Source: Umezawaea endophytica
GTDB taxonomy: Bacteria > Actinomycetota > Actinomycetes > Mycobacteriales > Pseudonocardiaceae
Length of the DNA stretch: 64,000 bases
NCBI RefSeq assembly: GCF_025061645.1
Contig: NZ_JANYMP010000016.1
Location: 1 to 64,000 of the forward strand
Reading direction: 5' to 3'
Shown one piece after another: positions 42,701-49,744 of the stretch (position 1 is the first letter of the stretch; every line of letters begins with the position of its first letter). The notes beneath the pieces were generated by a model that searched no databases, was not told the origin of the DNA, and saw only the letters and a program-made list of their open reading frames with translations. The translations under genes were made by a program, and so were the position numbers.

Positions 42701-45409
42701 CGAGATCACGTTCGCCATCATGCCGGGGAACGAGTCCTCGTTGGACGGTGGCACCAGCCTGCGGACCCGCGCGGACAGGGCTTCGGTGAACTCCGGCGGC
42801 AGGCCCAGCGCGGGGTCGGCCGCCAGTCCGGCGGCGATGTCGTCGAGGTAGCAGCGAGTGGCGTAGAGCATCGCCGAACGGGTCGGGCCGAGGTTGCCGA
42901 CGACCACGCCCGCGCGTTCCGCGCCCTTCTCCCACAGGTCACCGAGCTGCTCGCGCAGGTCGCGGGCGCAGTGCAGGGCCATGAGCTGGCACCGGTCGAC
43001 CGTGCGGACGGTGGAGGCGGGCAGCCGGACCTCGGCGAACGGCGGTGACGGGTAGAACTCGCCGAAGCTGTCGTCCGGCGCGCGGCCCCCGTGCAGCCAG
43101 CGGACGACGTCGTCCGAAGTGGACAGTCCGGGCAGGTGGCCGGACCAGCCGACCACGACGACCGGCCGGTCGGTGTCGGGCGCCGTGCGCGCAGGAGCGC
43201 CGGGGACGTGGTCGCGGAGCAGCACGTGGGCGTTGGTGCCGCCGAACCCGAAGCCGGACACCGCCGCCGTCCTGGGGGTCGCCCCGGCGCGCGGCCACGG
43301 CCGGGCGGCGAGCGGCACGGTCAGGCCGGTCTCGGCCATCCGGAACTCCTCCGGCGCGGCGGAGAACCGGTGCTGCGGCGGGATGGTCTCGTGCCGCAGC
43401 CCCAGCACGGCCTCGATCACCGACACCACGCCCGCGGCCCACCCGGTGTGGCCGATGAGGGACTTGTTCGACGTGACCGCCGTCGGTCCCGTGGTGCCGA
43501 AGTGCTTGCGCAGCGTGGAGAACTCGGCCAGGTCGCCCGCCGGGGTGCCGGTGGCGTGCGCGAGGACCCAGTCGACGTCCTCACCGCCGCGCTCGCGGCC
43601 AGCGAGGGCGCGGCGCACAGCCAGGTCCTGCCCGTCGGCGTTGGGCGCGTAGACGGCCTTGCCCCGGCCGTCGGACGACGAGCCGACCGCCTCGACCACG
43701 GCCAGCACGCGGTCACCGTCGGCCTTGGCGCGGCTGAGCTTCTTCAGCACCACGACCGCCGCGCCGTCGGCGAAGACCACGCCGTCGGCGTCGGCGTCCA
43801 TCGACCGCACGTCGCCGCGGCTGGACAGGCCCTGGAGCTTGGCGAAGAGCACCGTGCCGCGCGGGGCGAGCGCGAACGCGCCACCGCACACGGCCACGTC
43901 CTGCTTGCCCATCAGCAGGCCCTTCACGCCGATGTCGATGGCGTACAACGAGGACGAGCACGCCGTGTCGACCATCGTGGTCTCGGTGCCCTCGGGCAGC
44001 AGGCCCTTCATCGCGAGCGCGGCGACCCGGTGCGGCAGGAACCGCGACGGCTCCTCGACGCCGCGCCAGTACCGGGTGCGCAGCGCCTCCGCGACACCGT
44101 CGTGCAGTGCGCCCCGTTCGACGTCGGTCAGCGGCAGCTCGGCCAGCACCTCGGCGGACAGCCCGGTGGCCGCCGCCAGCACGCCCGCCTCCTCCAGGTG
44201 CTGGCTGCCGTCGGCGGTGTAGCCGACGAGGAACGAGAAGCGGTCGTCGCGGCGGGTGGTGACGCCGTCGAGCGCCTGCACCAGCGAGTGCCGCAGCCAG
44301 CGGGTCGTCAGCTCGTCGTCGGCGTGCCCGGACGGCACGCCCGCGCCGTCGGCGGGCGTGAAGCCGGTGATGAAGACGCCGTTGTCCTGGTAGCCCTTGT
44401 CCTCGCGGGAGTGGTCGGGCGAGTGGAAGCTCGCCCGTTCCCAGCGGTCGTCGGGGGTGGGCGTGAACAGCTCCGCGCCGTCCAGCCGCAGCCGCCAGAA
44501 CTCGTCCGGCCCGTTCGCGCCCGAGACGGCCATGCCCATGCCGACGATCGCGATCGTGTCGTCGTGGTCGTCGACGGGGTCCGGTTCCGCGACGGGCGGC
44601 TCCGGTGTCGCGACGGGCCTCGTCCGCCGCGGCGCGAGGGTCGCGGCGCCGAGGCTGAGACCGCCGTCGGCGAGGATGACCTGGCCGGTGATCCACGCGG
44701 CGTCGTCGGAGGCGAGGAACGCCACCACGCGGGCGAACTCCTCCGGTGTGCCGAGCCTGCCGGACGGGGTGGCCTCCGCGATGACCCGCTGCATGTCCCG
44801 CGCGTCGGGGAACTGGTCGGCCACGTCGCTCACGAGCATCGCGGCCGACGCCGCGTTGACCCGGATGCCCAGCGGGGCGAACTCGACCGCGAGGTAGCGC
44901 ATGGCCGCCTCGGCCGCGGCCTTCGCGGGGGCGCAAGCAAGGTAGTTCGCCATCACCATTTGGGAACCACCGAGCGCGGACACCGTGACGATCGACCCGC
45001 CGCGACCGGCCATCAGGGGCACGGCCAGCCGGGCGCACCGCAGTCCGCCCTTGAGGTTGGTGTCGAGCGCCCGGTCCAGCAGCTCGTCGGTCACCTCGTC
45101 GACCGGGACGAGCGCTCCGTCGGCCGCGTTGTTCACCAGGATGTCGAGGTGGCCGAATCTTTCGCGGATCTCGTCGAACAGCCTGGTGGTCTGATCCTCC
45201 CTGGCTATCGAAGCGCGCAGGAGGTCGACGCGGGCACCGGTCGCCTCGAGTTCCGCCCTGGTCCGCTTGGCGGCGTCGTGCGAGTGGAAATAGTTGATCA
45301 GAACGTGGGCGCCGCGGGATGCGAGTTCCGCGGCGATGGCCTTGCCCACTCCCCGCGCGCCGCCCGTCACCAAGGCGAGTTTCCCGGTGAGCTCACGCAT
45401 AGTGCTCAT
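39749..45409 (-). CDS. PUFA-synthase-like PKS: SDR-KS-CLF-KR-DH, 1886 aa
   Basis: Domains: free-standing-type SDR/FabG at 1-255 (LALVTGGARGVGKAIAAEL; MVMANYLACAPAKAAAE). KS 285-735 with catalytic Cys in DTACSSSLYAID, His in LAHATGTPAGDL and SLIGHTGWAAG. A second thiolase-fold domain 755-1100, where the active-site region reads LDSGLSSALSALD: the Cys is Gly, as in chain-length factors. KR 1300-1525 (VVLATGGARGITAEVVKEL). DH-like hotdog 1600-1886. KS-CLF fusion is typical of PfaC of PUFA synthases; an N-terminal FabG-like domain on the KS is not. No AT, ACP or ER is present, so it must work with the upstream AT-ACP protein. ATG at 45409 lies 4 bases past that gene's stop. Confidence 0.88.
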   Translation of the reverse strand: MSTMRELTGKLALVTGGARGVGKAIAAELASRGAHVLINYFHSHDAAKRTRAELEATGARVDLLRASIAREDQTTRLFDEIRERFGHLDILVNNAADGALVPVDEVTDELLDRALDTNLKGGLRCARLAVPLMAGRGGSIVTVSALGGSQMVMANYLACAPAKAAAEAAMRYLAVEFAPLGIRVNAASAAMLVSDVADQFPDARDMQRVIAEATPSGRLGTPEEFARVVAFLASDDAAWITGQVILADGGLSLGAATLAPRRTRPVATPEPPVAEPDPVDDHDDTIAIVGMGMAVSGANGPDEFWRLRLDGAELFTPTPDDRWERASFHSPDHSREDKGYQDNGVFITGFTPADGAGVPSGHADDELTTRWLRHSLVQALDGVTTRRDDRFSFLVGYTADGSQHLEEAGVLAAATGLSAEVLAELPLTDVERGALHDGVAEALRTRYWRGVEEPSRFLPHRVAALAMKGLLPEGTETTMVDTACSSSLYAIDIGVKGLLMGKQDVAVCGGAFALAPRGTVLFAKLQGLSSRGDVRSMDADADGVVFADGAAVVVLKKLSRAKADGDRVLAVVEAVGSSSDGRGKAVYAPNADGQDLAVRRALAGRERGGEDVDWVLAHATGTPAGDLAEFSTLRKHFGTTGPTAVTSNKSLIGHTGWAAGVVSVIEAVLGLRHETIPPQHRFSAAPEEFRMAETGLTVPLAARPWPRAGATPRTAAVSGFGFGGTNAHVLLRDHVPGAPARTAPDTDRPVVVVGWSGHLPGLSTSDDVVRWLHGGRAPDDSFGEFYPSPPFAEVRLPASTVRTVDRCQLMALHCARDLREQLGDLWEKGAERAGVVVGNLGPTRSAMLYATRCYLDDIAAGLAADPALGLPPEFTEALSARVRRLVPPSNEDSFPGMMANVISARTANYFDLNGPNITLDSGLSSALSALDVAHRYLAAGELDFALVGGFNGNALPEYRALLGDLVSPGEALAEGAFLFALTTEETAAAHGLPVLATVDAHGDARRTVDAAEYSRYTGAAGAVALARALTGPAGPVSVVCDGVRVDLTVAEKAAGLLPPEFTDPDAPPPEVSRYVPELRPAPARDVRPEIPFFPPGVVVLTDDPDLLASVDVPDHAVVISTRPLREARAGWHELTERTPLAVRSLLSGSSARHLRLVADLGAVSTSAAVLAGDDRLTALHEAAFLVVQERYDVLAAGDSSFLSLLLGARPDGRDHPAHGLFAALVKCTFHELPRCHTFGLFTAGSDLAAAVRRTERESAAERLYPVVVLDADPAGGTVRKTLVLVPEAVDLPDPAGALLSEDSVVLATGGARGITAEVVKELARTFRPRLYLLGSNPLDRYGPEVFEGTDEEFAAGRSHFIRAELAGRRGALVAGLNREFDRMVDARAAHRNIAEMVEHCGADRVTYLTCDVTDPASVEAAVAAVLAAHDRIDLVINAAGRNRSALIPDKDLAEFRAIRDLKVDGYRNLKSALRTRPPALWCNFGSLLGHFGLAGELDYGSGNDFLASAADHAATLSGTDEFTVGWTLWDGVGIGADALARSYFKRGGLYTHMAISEGVRHFVRELHAANRHPFVLHMGDAELELGRKLYPGYLESADLGPPTEVVREFDPESVPDVAHHLVRGTPTVPASWVTALAAEAAARLVPDQEVIGFTDLRFDHFVQARPAGPKRISARLLEQGDGVTTVRVRITVDVVSPGGVPLVEDRLLSSVVVRLAREFPRAPHWEAWPQDDEVALPDPYHLASSPVLLTGPFVATTDTRWHPQGKRARFAPTATRPSGYGVPAVLLDAMIRTEALAPVDGLLPVAVPVSIRRIDLYQRADDHDLVVRHGGLELYATPAESTVGRSAPVNRFVATTADGRVVAQIHDVEATALGHVDPLTAALTQA

Positions 45410-45413
45410 CCCG

Positions 45414-46919
45414 TTACTTGGTGGCGGCAACTGGGTAATCGAGGTGGCCTTCGACGATGGCGGCGAGCACGAAGTCGACGATCTTGCCCATCGTGTCGTA
45501 GTCGGCGAGTCGAACTCCCCGAGCCAGCTCGGAAATGCCGTAGCGGGACGCGACGCGCGTCATCAACTCGATTTGCTTGACCGAGTCGACACCGAGTTCC
45601 GCCTCCAGCAGGACGTCGTCGGTGAAGACCTCTTCGGGGTATTCCAACGCCGTGGCGTAAACCGACCGAACCTCCACCAGCAGGTTCTCGCGGTCGATCT
45701 TCACGCTGGGCACGGCGGCCAGTTTGACCACCGGGGGCTCCTGCGGTTCCACCGGCAGCGGCACGAGTCGGATGGGCGCGGGCGGGGTGACCGGGTCGTG
45801 CCCGGACGTGAACGCGTCCAGCCGGTCGGCCACGAGGTCGGCGATCTCGCCGCGGTGCTCGGCCCAGAACGCGGCGAACACCGCGGGGTCGACACCGGGG
45901 GCCAGGGTCTCGCCGATGCGCCGCACCGACTCGCCCTTCAGCAGGCCCGCGGCGCGCAGCGCCGCGACCGCGCCGGTGAGCGCCAGCACCTCGTCCCGGC
46001 CGCGCGCGAGGGTCGACAGCGAGGTCGTGCCGTTGGGCACCACGGCCGTCACGAGCTTGCTCAACGTGGTCAGCGCGCCGACCTCCACGAACACCCGGCC
46101 GCCGTCGGCGTGCACCCGGCGCAGGCCGTCGGCGAACGCCACCGGCTGGACGAGGTGACCGGCCAGCAGGTCGGCCAGCACGTCCTCCTCGCTGTAGTAG
46201 CGGCGCAGGATCGGGGAGTAGACGCGCACGTCCATGCGGTGCCGGGGCAGTCCGCGGATGCGGTCGGCGAACTCGGCGACGGCCGGGCGCAGCACCGGCG
46301 AGTGGAACGGGAACGGCGAGTTGAGCCGCACCGAGCCGATGCCGAGGTGGCGGGCGACGACCTGGAGCGTGTCCATCCCGGACGCCGCCCCGCTGACCAC
46401 GACCTGGCGGTCGTCGTTCTCCGCGGCGACGGCGACGAAGGGGTCACCGACGAGGTCCACGAGCAGTTGCGCGCGCGTGCGCGGGGTGCTCAGCGCGACC
46501 AGGTACCCGTCCGGCGAGACGGCTTCCACGGCCAGCACCCGGTGGGCGACGACGCGGGCGCCGTCCTCGATCGAGTACGCGCCCGCGGCGACGAGCGCCG
46601 CGATCTCGCCGAGGCTGTGGCCCATCAGGACGTCCGGCCGGAGGCCCTGCGCGGCCAGCACGAGGTGCGTCGCGACATCGCTCGCGTAGATCGCGAATTG
46701 AGACACCCACGCGTCGTCGCGGAGCAGATCGGTGATGTCCACCGGACGGGGACCGAACACGACGGGGGAAAGCGGGCGGCCGAACATCTCCTCGGCGACC
46801 CGGTCGACGGCGGTGAAGACCTGCGCGACCTCGGGATGTTCCCGGTGAGCCGCGCGGAGCAGCTCACCATCGAAAGCGCCCTGCCCAGGGAAGAGCAGGA
46901 CCACTTTTCCTTCAGCCAT
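45414..46919 (-). CDS. Acyltransferase-ACP didomain protein of the PKS
   Basis: The 501-aa product has an N-terminal malonyl/acyl transferase (about 1-310). It has LLFPGQGAFDGELL, the nucleophile Ser in LMGHSLGEIAALVAAG, and PFHSPVLRP with the catalytic His. After a Pro-rich linker there is a carrier domain (about 410-490) with the phosphopantetheine Ser in LGVDSVKQIELMTRVA. The VDSVKQIEL form is close to the carrier domains of PUFA synthases and the related heterocyst glycolipid PKSs. ATG at 46919 has AGAGG upstream; the longer frame to 47075 is in the promoter region. It is the first gene of the four-gene operon. Confidence 0.9.
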   Translation of the reverse strand: MAEGKVVLLFPGQGAFDGELLRAAHREHPEVAQVFTAVDRVAEEMFGRPLSPVVFGPRPVDITDLLRDDAWVSQFAIYASDVATHLVLAAQGLRPDVLMGHSLGEIAALVAAGAYSIEDGARVVAHRVLAVEAVSPDGYLVALSTPRTRAQLLVDLVGDPFVAVAAENDDRQVVVSGAASGMDTLQVVARHLGIGSVRLNSPFPFHSPVLRPAVAEFADRIRGLPRHRMDVRVYSPILRRYYSEEDVLADLLAGHLVQPVAFADGLRRVHADGGRVFVEVGALTTLSKLVTAVVPNGTTSLSTLARGRDEVLALTGAVAALRAAGLLKGESVRRIGETLAPGVDPAVFAAFWAEHRGEIADLVADRLDAFTSGHDPVTPPAPIRLVPLPVEPQEPPVVKLAAVPSVKIDRENLLVEVRSVYATALEYPEEVFTDDVLLEAELGVDSVKQIELMTRVASRYGISELARGVRLADYDTMGKIVDFVLAAIVEGHLDYPVAATK

Positions 46920-47008
46920 CGACCTCTGCCCTTCGGATCGTGCACCACCCGGAACGCCGGGCTCATTGCCTAATGTGCGGTGAAAGCCGAACCAGGGCCG
47001 GCGCCGAA

Positions 47009-47036
47009 ATGGTAGCAGCGCCACTTGGATTCTCAA
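47009..47036 (-). promoter_or_regulatory. Candidate promoter for the PKS operon
   Basis: On the minus strand, TTGAGA (47036-47031) is followed after 16 bases by TACCAT (47014-47009). It sits at the edge of the AT-rich island and about 90 bases before the AT-ACP start at 46919. The match to consensus is fair, not strong. Confidence 0.35.
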
Positions 47037-47570
47037 GCCCCCTGGTCTCCCCCTAAGACAAATGCTATATATCAAAGGGACCCCTACGTGCCGAGCGGAC
47101 CTCCGGACGTGCTGGTATTGCCCTCTTAGTCCTATAACAAGGTTACGAAAAAGAAGATTTATACTCTACGAAAGACGGGCCGTTCGAGGCGGCTGAATGC
47201 GACCCGGATCACCCCCGTGGAACAACGTCGCTGGACTCTTCGGAGCAAGGGGACAGCGCGGGCCACGAGCGCCACCGCCCTCGACAGCGGGTTTCCGGTC
47301 ACCTAATGGAAACGTCACGATTCGCGAACAACCCGGCAGGCGGGTGCTTCCCCCGGAGTCGCGCGGGGCGGATCAGGTCGCTGTTCGCACACCGAACGAC
47401 CAGTGGGAACCCCTTCGCTTCGGCAACGATCCGCGGGGTCGGGATGGATACGTCGACTGCCCGTTCCGGCCGCCACCCGGCGGGGTCCGAAACAACCCCC
47501 CGCGCACCCCTCGGGACGACGGGGACCGGAACAGGGGCGCCGATCCGGGTCACGAATCCGGCCAAAACAA

Positions 47571-47600
47571 TTGACACCCCCGCGAAATGCACGGGATAGT
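47571..47600 (+). promoter_or_regulatory. Promoter of the 45-aa peptide gene
   Basis: Perfect TTGACA at 47571-47576, an 18-base spacer and GATAGT at 47595-47600. The expected transcription start near 47607 leaves a short leader of about 22 bases that holds the ribosome site of the peptide gene at 47629. Confidence 0.6.
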
Positions 47601-47628
47601 GATGGTCAACAGCTTCCTGGAGGACCAC

Positions 47629-47766
47629 ATGACGGACACGCACGGATGGGGTACGGGTCTCCCCATCGACCACTCGAACCCCGACCGCCGTCCGTTGACG
47701 GTCGGGTGCCAGCTCCCCGGCCGAAGCGCAAGCAAGGCCCTGACCAGCGAAGGTTCCGCCTGCTGA
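47629..47766 (+). CDS. Small peptide gene, 45 aa, family not recognised
   Basis: The peptide starts MTDTHGWGTGLPID, continues DHSNPDRRPLTVGCQLP and ends TSEGSAC. It is supported by a textbook ribosome site (GGAGG at 47619-47623, 5-base spacer) and by the promoter at 47571-47600. It is polar and Ser/Thr-rich in the C-terminal half, with two cysteines, one at the last residue. There is no signal peptide or membrane helix. That composition recalls ribosomal natural-product precursors, but no lanthipeptide, lasso or other maturation enzyme is nearby, so this is only a suggestion. A GCGGAAT-CAC-ATTCCGC stem-loop lies 72 bases downstream (47838-47854). Confidence 0.55.
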   Translation: MTDTHGWGTGLPIDHSNPDRRPLTVGCQLPGRSASKALTSEGSAC

Positions 47767-47876
47767 CGGCTTGACCGCCACCACGCGGAGCCGCCGTTCG
47801 CCCAACGCGAATCGAGCGGCTCTTTTCACTAACACCCGCGGAATCACATTCCGCCAATTCGTCGACCTCTTTTCCC

Positions 47877-47963
47877 GGAGGGTTGGCCGAGCGGCTCAAG
47901 GCACCGCCTTGCTAAGGCGGGATCGGTAACAACCGAACGCGGGTTCGAATCCCGCACCCTCCC
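47877..47963 (+). tRNA. tRNA-Ser (anticodon GCT)
   Basis: The acceptor stem GGAGGGT (47877-47883) pairs with ACCCTCC (47956-47962). The anticodon arm is CCGCC-TTGCTAA-GGCGG with anticodon GCT. A long variable arm (TCGGT-AACA-ACCGA) and the T arm GCGGG-TTCGAAT-CCCGC confirm a class II serine tRNA. No CCA is encoded. The discriminator position reads C, where G is usual for tRNA-Ser. Confidence 0.95.
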
Positions 47964-47969
47964 CCGAGC

Positions 47970-48003
47970 CCTGGCGCCGCGTGTGATGACACGCGGCGCC
48001 AGG
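47970..48003. terminator. tRNA terminator, 15-bp stem
   Basis: CCTGGCGCCGCGTGT at 47970-47984 pairs perfectly with 47989-48003 around a GATG loop. It begins 7 bases past the tRNA-Ser end. Confidence 0.8.
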
Positions 48004-48501
48004 TCCGGAAGCGGAAGAGGGGTCACCTCCCCCGGCGACGGCGGGAGCGGCGGGCCGGCACGCGAACCGGACCCGCGCGAGGGCGATCAGGTCACCACCA
48101 CCCACACCCGCACAGGCCCCGAGACGCGGGCCAGTGGACGTCGTCAGCCGTCGCGATCGGCCGCCGGCACTGGCACGGCGCGAGGCAGTGGACGCCGACG
48201 CCGGCCACGTCGTGGGGCCGGTGCTCACCGACCACCGCCGCGATCGACCGCCGGCACCGGCCGCATCACACGGCCAGCGCGCACCGACCACCGCCGTGAT
48301 CGGTCACCTGCTCACGGCCCGCGTCCGGGTCGGCGGCATGTCGGGTTGGCGGGAGTCCGCGGGCAGGACGTCCACCCCACCCAGCGGCCACGTGCTGATC
48401 ACGACGCGGACGGGGTTTGTTGCGGCTCGCAACATGGTCGCGCGGTCGTAAGCCGCAGGTCACGTGATGGTCTGGACCAACAGCGCCGGTACCCTTGACC
48501 C
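48004..48501. other. Gene-free region with degenerate direct repeats
   Basis: No gene is supported. A 21-base motif CACCGACCACCGCCGYGATCG occurs at 48226-48246 and 48282-48302 with one mismatch. A related block recurs at 48149-48174 and 48235-48260. They look like an imperfect decayed tandem array. A TACCCT hexamer at 48490-48495, 6 bases before the ATG at 48502, could be a -10 box for a leaderless synthetase transcript. Confidence 0.45.
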
Positions 48502-49140
48502 ATGGACAACGGTGTGCGGGTGGGGGTGGTCGAGCCCGTCCCCGTCGACCTCGGGAAGCACCTGCTGGTGTACAAGTTCGCGATCGACGAGCTGATGACC
48601 AAGCTGCGCATTTTGAGCGAGGAGTTCGACTTCGTCCACCAGCACGACCCGATCGAGCACATCACCAACCGGATCAAGCGACCCGAAGCGATCATCGAGA
48701 AGCTCCGCCGCAAGGGGCTGCCCGCCGAGCCGTCGCTGATCGCCGAGCACCTGCACGACGTCGCGGGCGTCCGGGTCGTGTGCCCGTTCGTCTCGGACGT
48801 CTACCGGGTCGAGGCGATGCTGCGCCGCCAGCACGACGTCGAGATCCTGCGGTCCAAGGACTACATCGCGAACCCCAAGCCGAACGGGTACCGCAGCCTC
48901 CACCTGATCGTGCGGATCCCGGTGTTCCTGTCCAACCGGGTGGAGCACGTGAAGGTCGAGGTCCAGGTGCGGACCATCGCGATGGACTTCTGGGCGACCC
49001 TGGAGCACAAGCTGTTCTACAAGTTCGACGACCAGGCGCCGTCGGACTTCCTCGACGAGCTGACCAGCACCGCCCTCATCGCCGCCCAGCTCGACGACCG
49101 GATGGAGTCGCTGCACCAGCGCGTGCACGGCGACGGCTGA
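48502..49140 (+). CDS. Small alarmone synthetase (RelQ/YjbM-type GTP pyrophosphokinase)
   Basis: The 212-aa product consists only of the RelA/SpoT synthetase domain. It has ITNRIKRPEAIIEKLRRKGL, LHDVAGVRVVCPFVSDVY, KDYIANPKPNGYRSLHLIV and EVQVRTIAMDFWATLEHKL, all signature segments. No HD hydrolase, TGS or ACT domain is present, so it should make (p)ppGpp or pGpp from GTP/GDP and ATP without degrading it. The closest type is the RelQ/YjbM small synthetase. The ATG at 48502 lacks a ribosome site and may be leaderless. It stands alone after the tRNA and before the ECF operon. Confidence 0.9.
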   Translation: MDNGVRVGVVEPVPVDLGKHLLVYKFAIDELMTKLRILSEEFDFVHQHDPIEHITNRIKRPEAIIEKLRRKGLPAEPSLIAEHLHDVAGVRVVCPFVSDVYRVEAMLRRQHDVEILRSKDYIANPKPNGYRSLHLIVRIPVFLSNRVEHVKVEVQVRTIAMDFWATLEHKLFYKFDDQAPSDFLDELTSTALIAAQLDDRMESLHQRVHGDG

Positions 49141-49168
49141 CCTCCGGCGGAAATGCCCGCCCCTCTCC

Positions 49169-49189
49169 CGACATGTAGGGGACATGTCG
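49169..49189. promoter_or_regulatory. Palindrome over the ECF sigma gene start
   Basis: CGACATGT at 49169-49176 and ACATGTCG at 49182-49189 are perfect complements with a 5-base AGGGG centre. The right arm contains the ATG at 49184. The position suggests autoregulation, an operator, or a translation-blocking hairpin. Confidence 0.45.
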
Positions 49190-49744
49190 ACCCCTGCGGG
49201 GGAGAGAGGAGAAGCCCGCCCAGTGGACGAGGAACGAACAGCCCGCTTCGAAGCGGTGTACACCGCGACGTTCGCCCACCTCCTCGGGTACGCGCTGCGC
49301 CGGTGCGACTGCCAGGAGGACGCCGCGGACGTGGTGGCCGAGACGTTCGCCATCGCGTGGCGGCGGCTGGACTCCGTGCCGCCCGGCGACCAGACCAGGC
49401 TCTGGCTCTACGGCGTCGCCCGCAACGTGCTGGCCAACCAGCGCCGGGGCGCCGCCCGCCGCGCCGACCTGTCTGCCGCGCTGGCCGCCGAGGTCACCGG
49501 CTTCTACGAGCAGCCGTCCGAGGACGACGCCGTCCGGCGTGCCTTCCGGACCCTGCCCGCCGACGACCGGGAGTTGCTCTCGCTCGTCGCGTGGGAGGGC
49601 CTGGACCACGGCGAGATCGCCGTGCTGCTCCGGTGTTCCCGCAACGCCGTCCGCATCCGCCTGCACCGCGCCCGCAAGCGCTTGAACCGCGCGCTCGCGT
49701 CGACCGGAGCGGGCGAACCCGTGCTGATCAGGAGGATCCAGTGA
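49184..49744 (+). CDS. ECF-type RNA polymerase sigma factor
   Basis: The 186-aa product has region 2 (ARFEAVYTATFAHLLGYALR, DCQEDAADVVAETFAIAWRR, LWLYGVARNVLANQRRG) and region 4 (FRTLPADDRELLSLVAWEGL, HGEIAVLLRCSRNAVRIRLH). The length and two-domain form are typical of ECF sigma factors. Two starts are possible. ATG at 49184 lies within the palindrome. GTG at 49223 (VDEERTARFE) has GGAGA upstream and starts nearer region 2. The stop overlaps the next gene as GTGA. The downstream membrane protein is the probable anti-sigma or effector partner. Confidence 0.88.
   Translation: MSTPAGERGEARPVDEERTARFEAVYTATFAHLLGYALRRCDCQEDAADVVAETFAIAWRRLDSVPPGDQTRLWLYGVARNVLANQRRGAARRADLSAALAAEVTGFYEQPSEDDAVRRAFRTLPADDRELLSLVAWEGLDHGEIAVLLRCSRNAVRIRLHRARKRLNRALASTGAGEPVLIRRIQ

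Larger units (their letters stand above)
46920..47628. other. Promoter-bearing intergenic region of the PKS operon
   Basis: No gene is supported here. The part 47036-47180 is strikingly AT-rich for this genome, with runs such as GCTATATATCAAAGG and CGAAAAAGAAGATTTATA. Such islands often mark regulator or xenogeneic-silencer (Lsr2-type) binding near secondary-metabolite genes. From 47190 the DNA is GC-rich again, and the frames on both strands are poor. Confidence 0.55.

Noticed and set aside
38342-43048. 1568-codon plus-strand ORF
   Set aside because: It overlaps the P450 and KS-CLF-KR-DH coding regions antisense and has no recognisable domain; typical high-GC shadow frame.
47299-47847. 182-codon minus-strand ORF opposite the peptide gene
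   Set aside because: No ribosome site or domain; the plus strand has promoter, Shine-Dalgarno and ATG.
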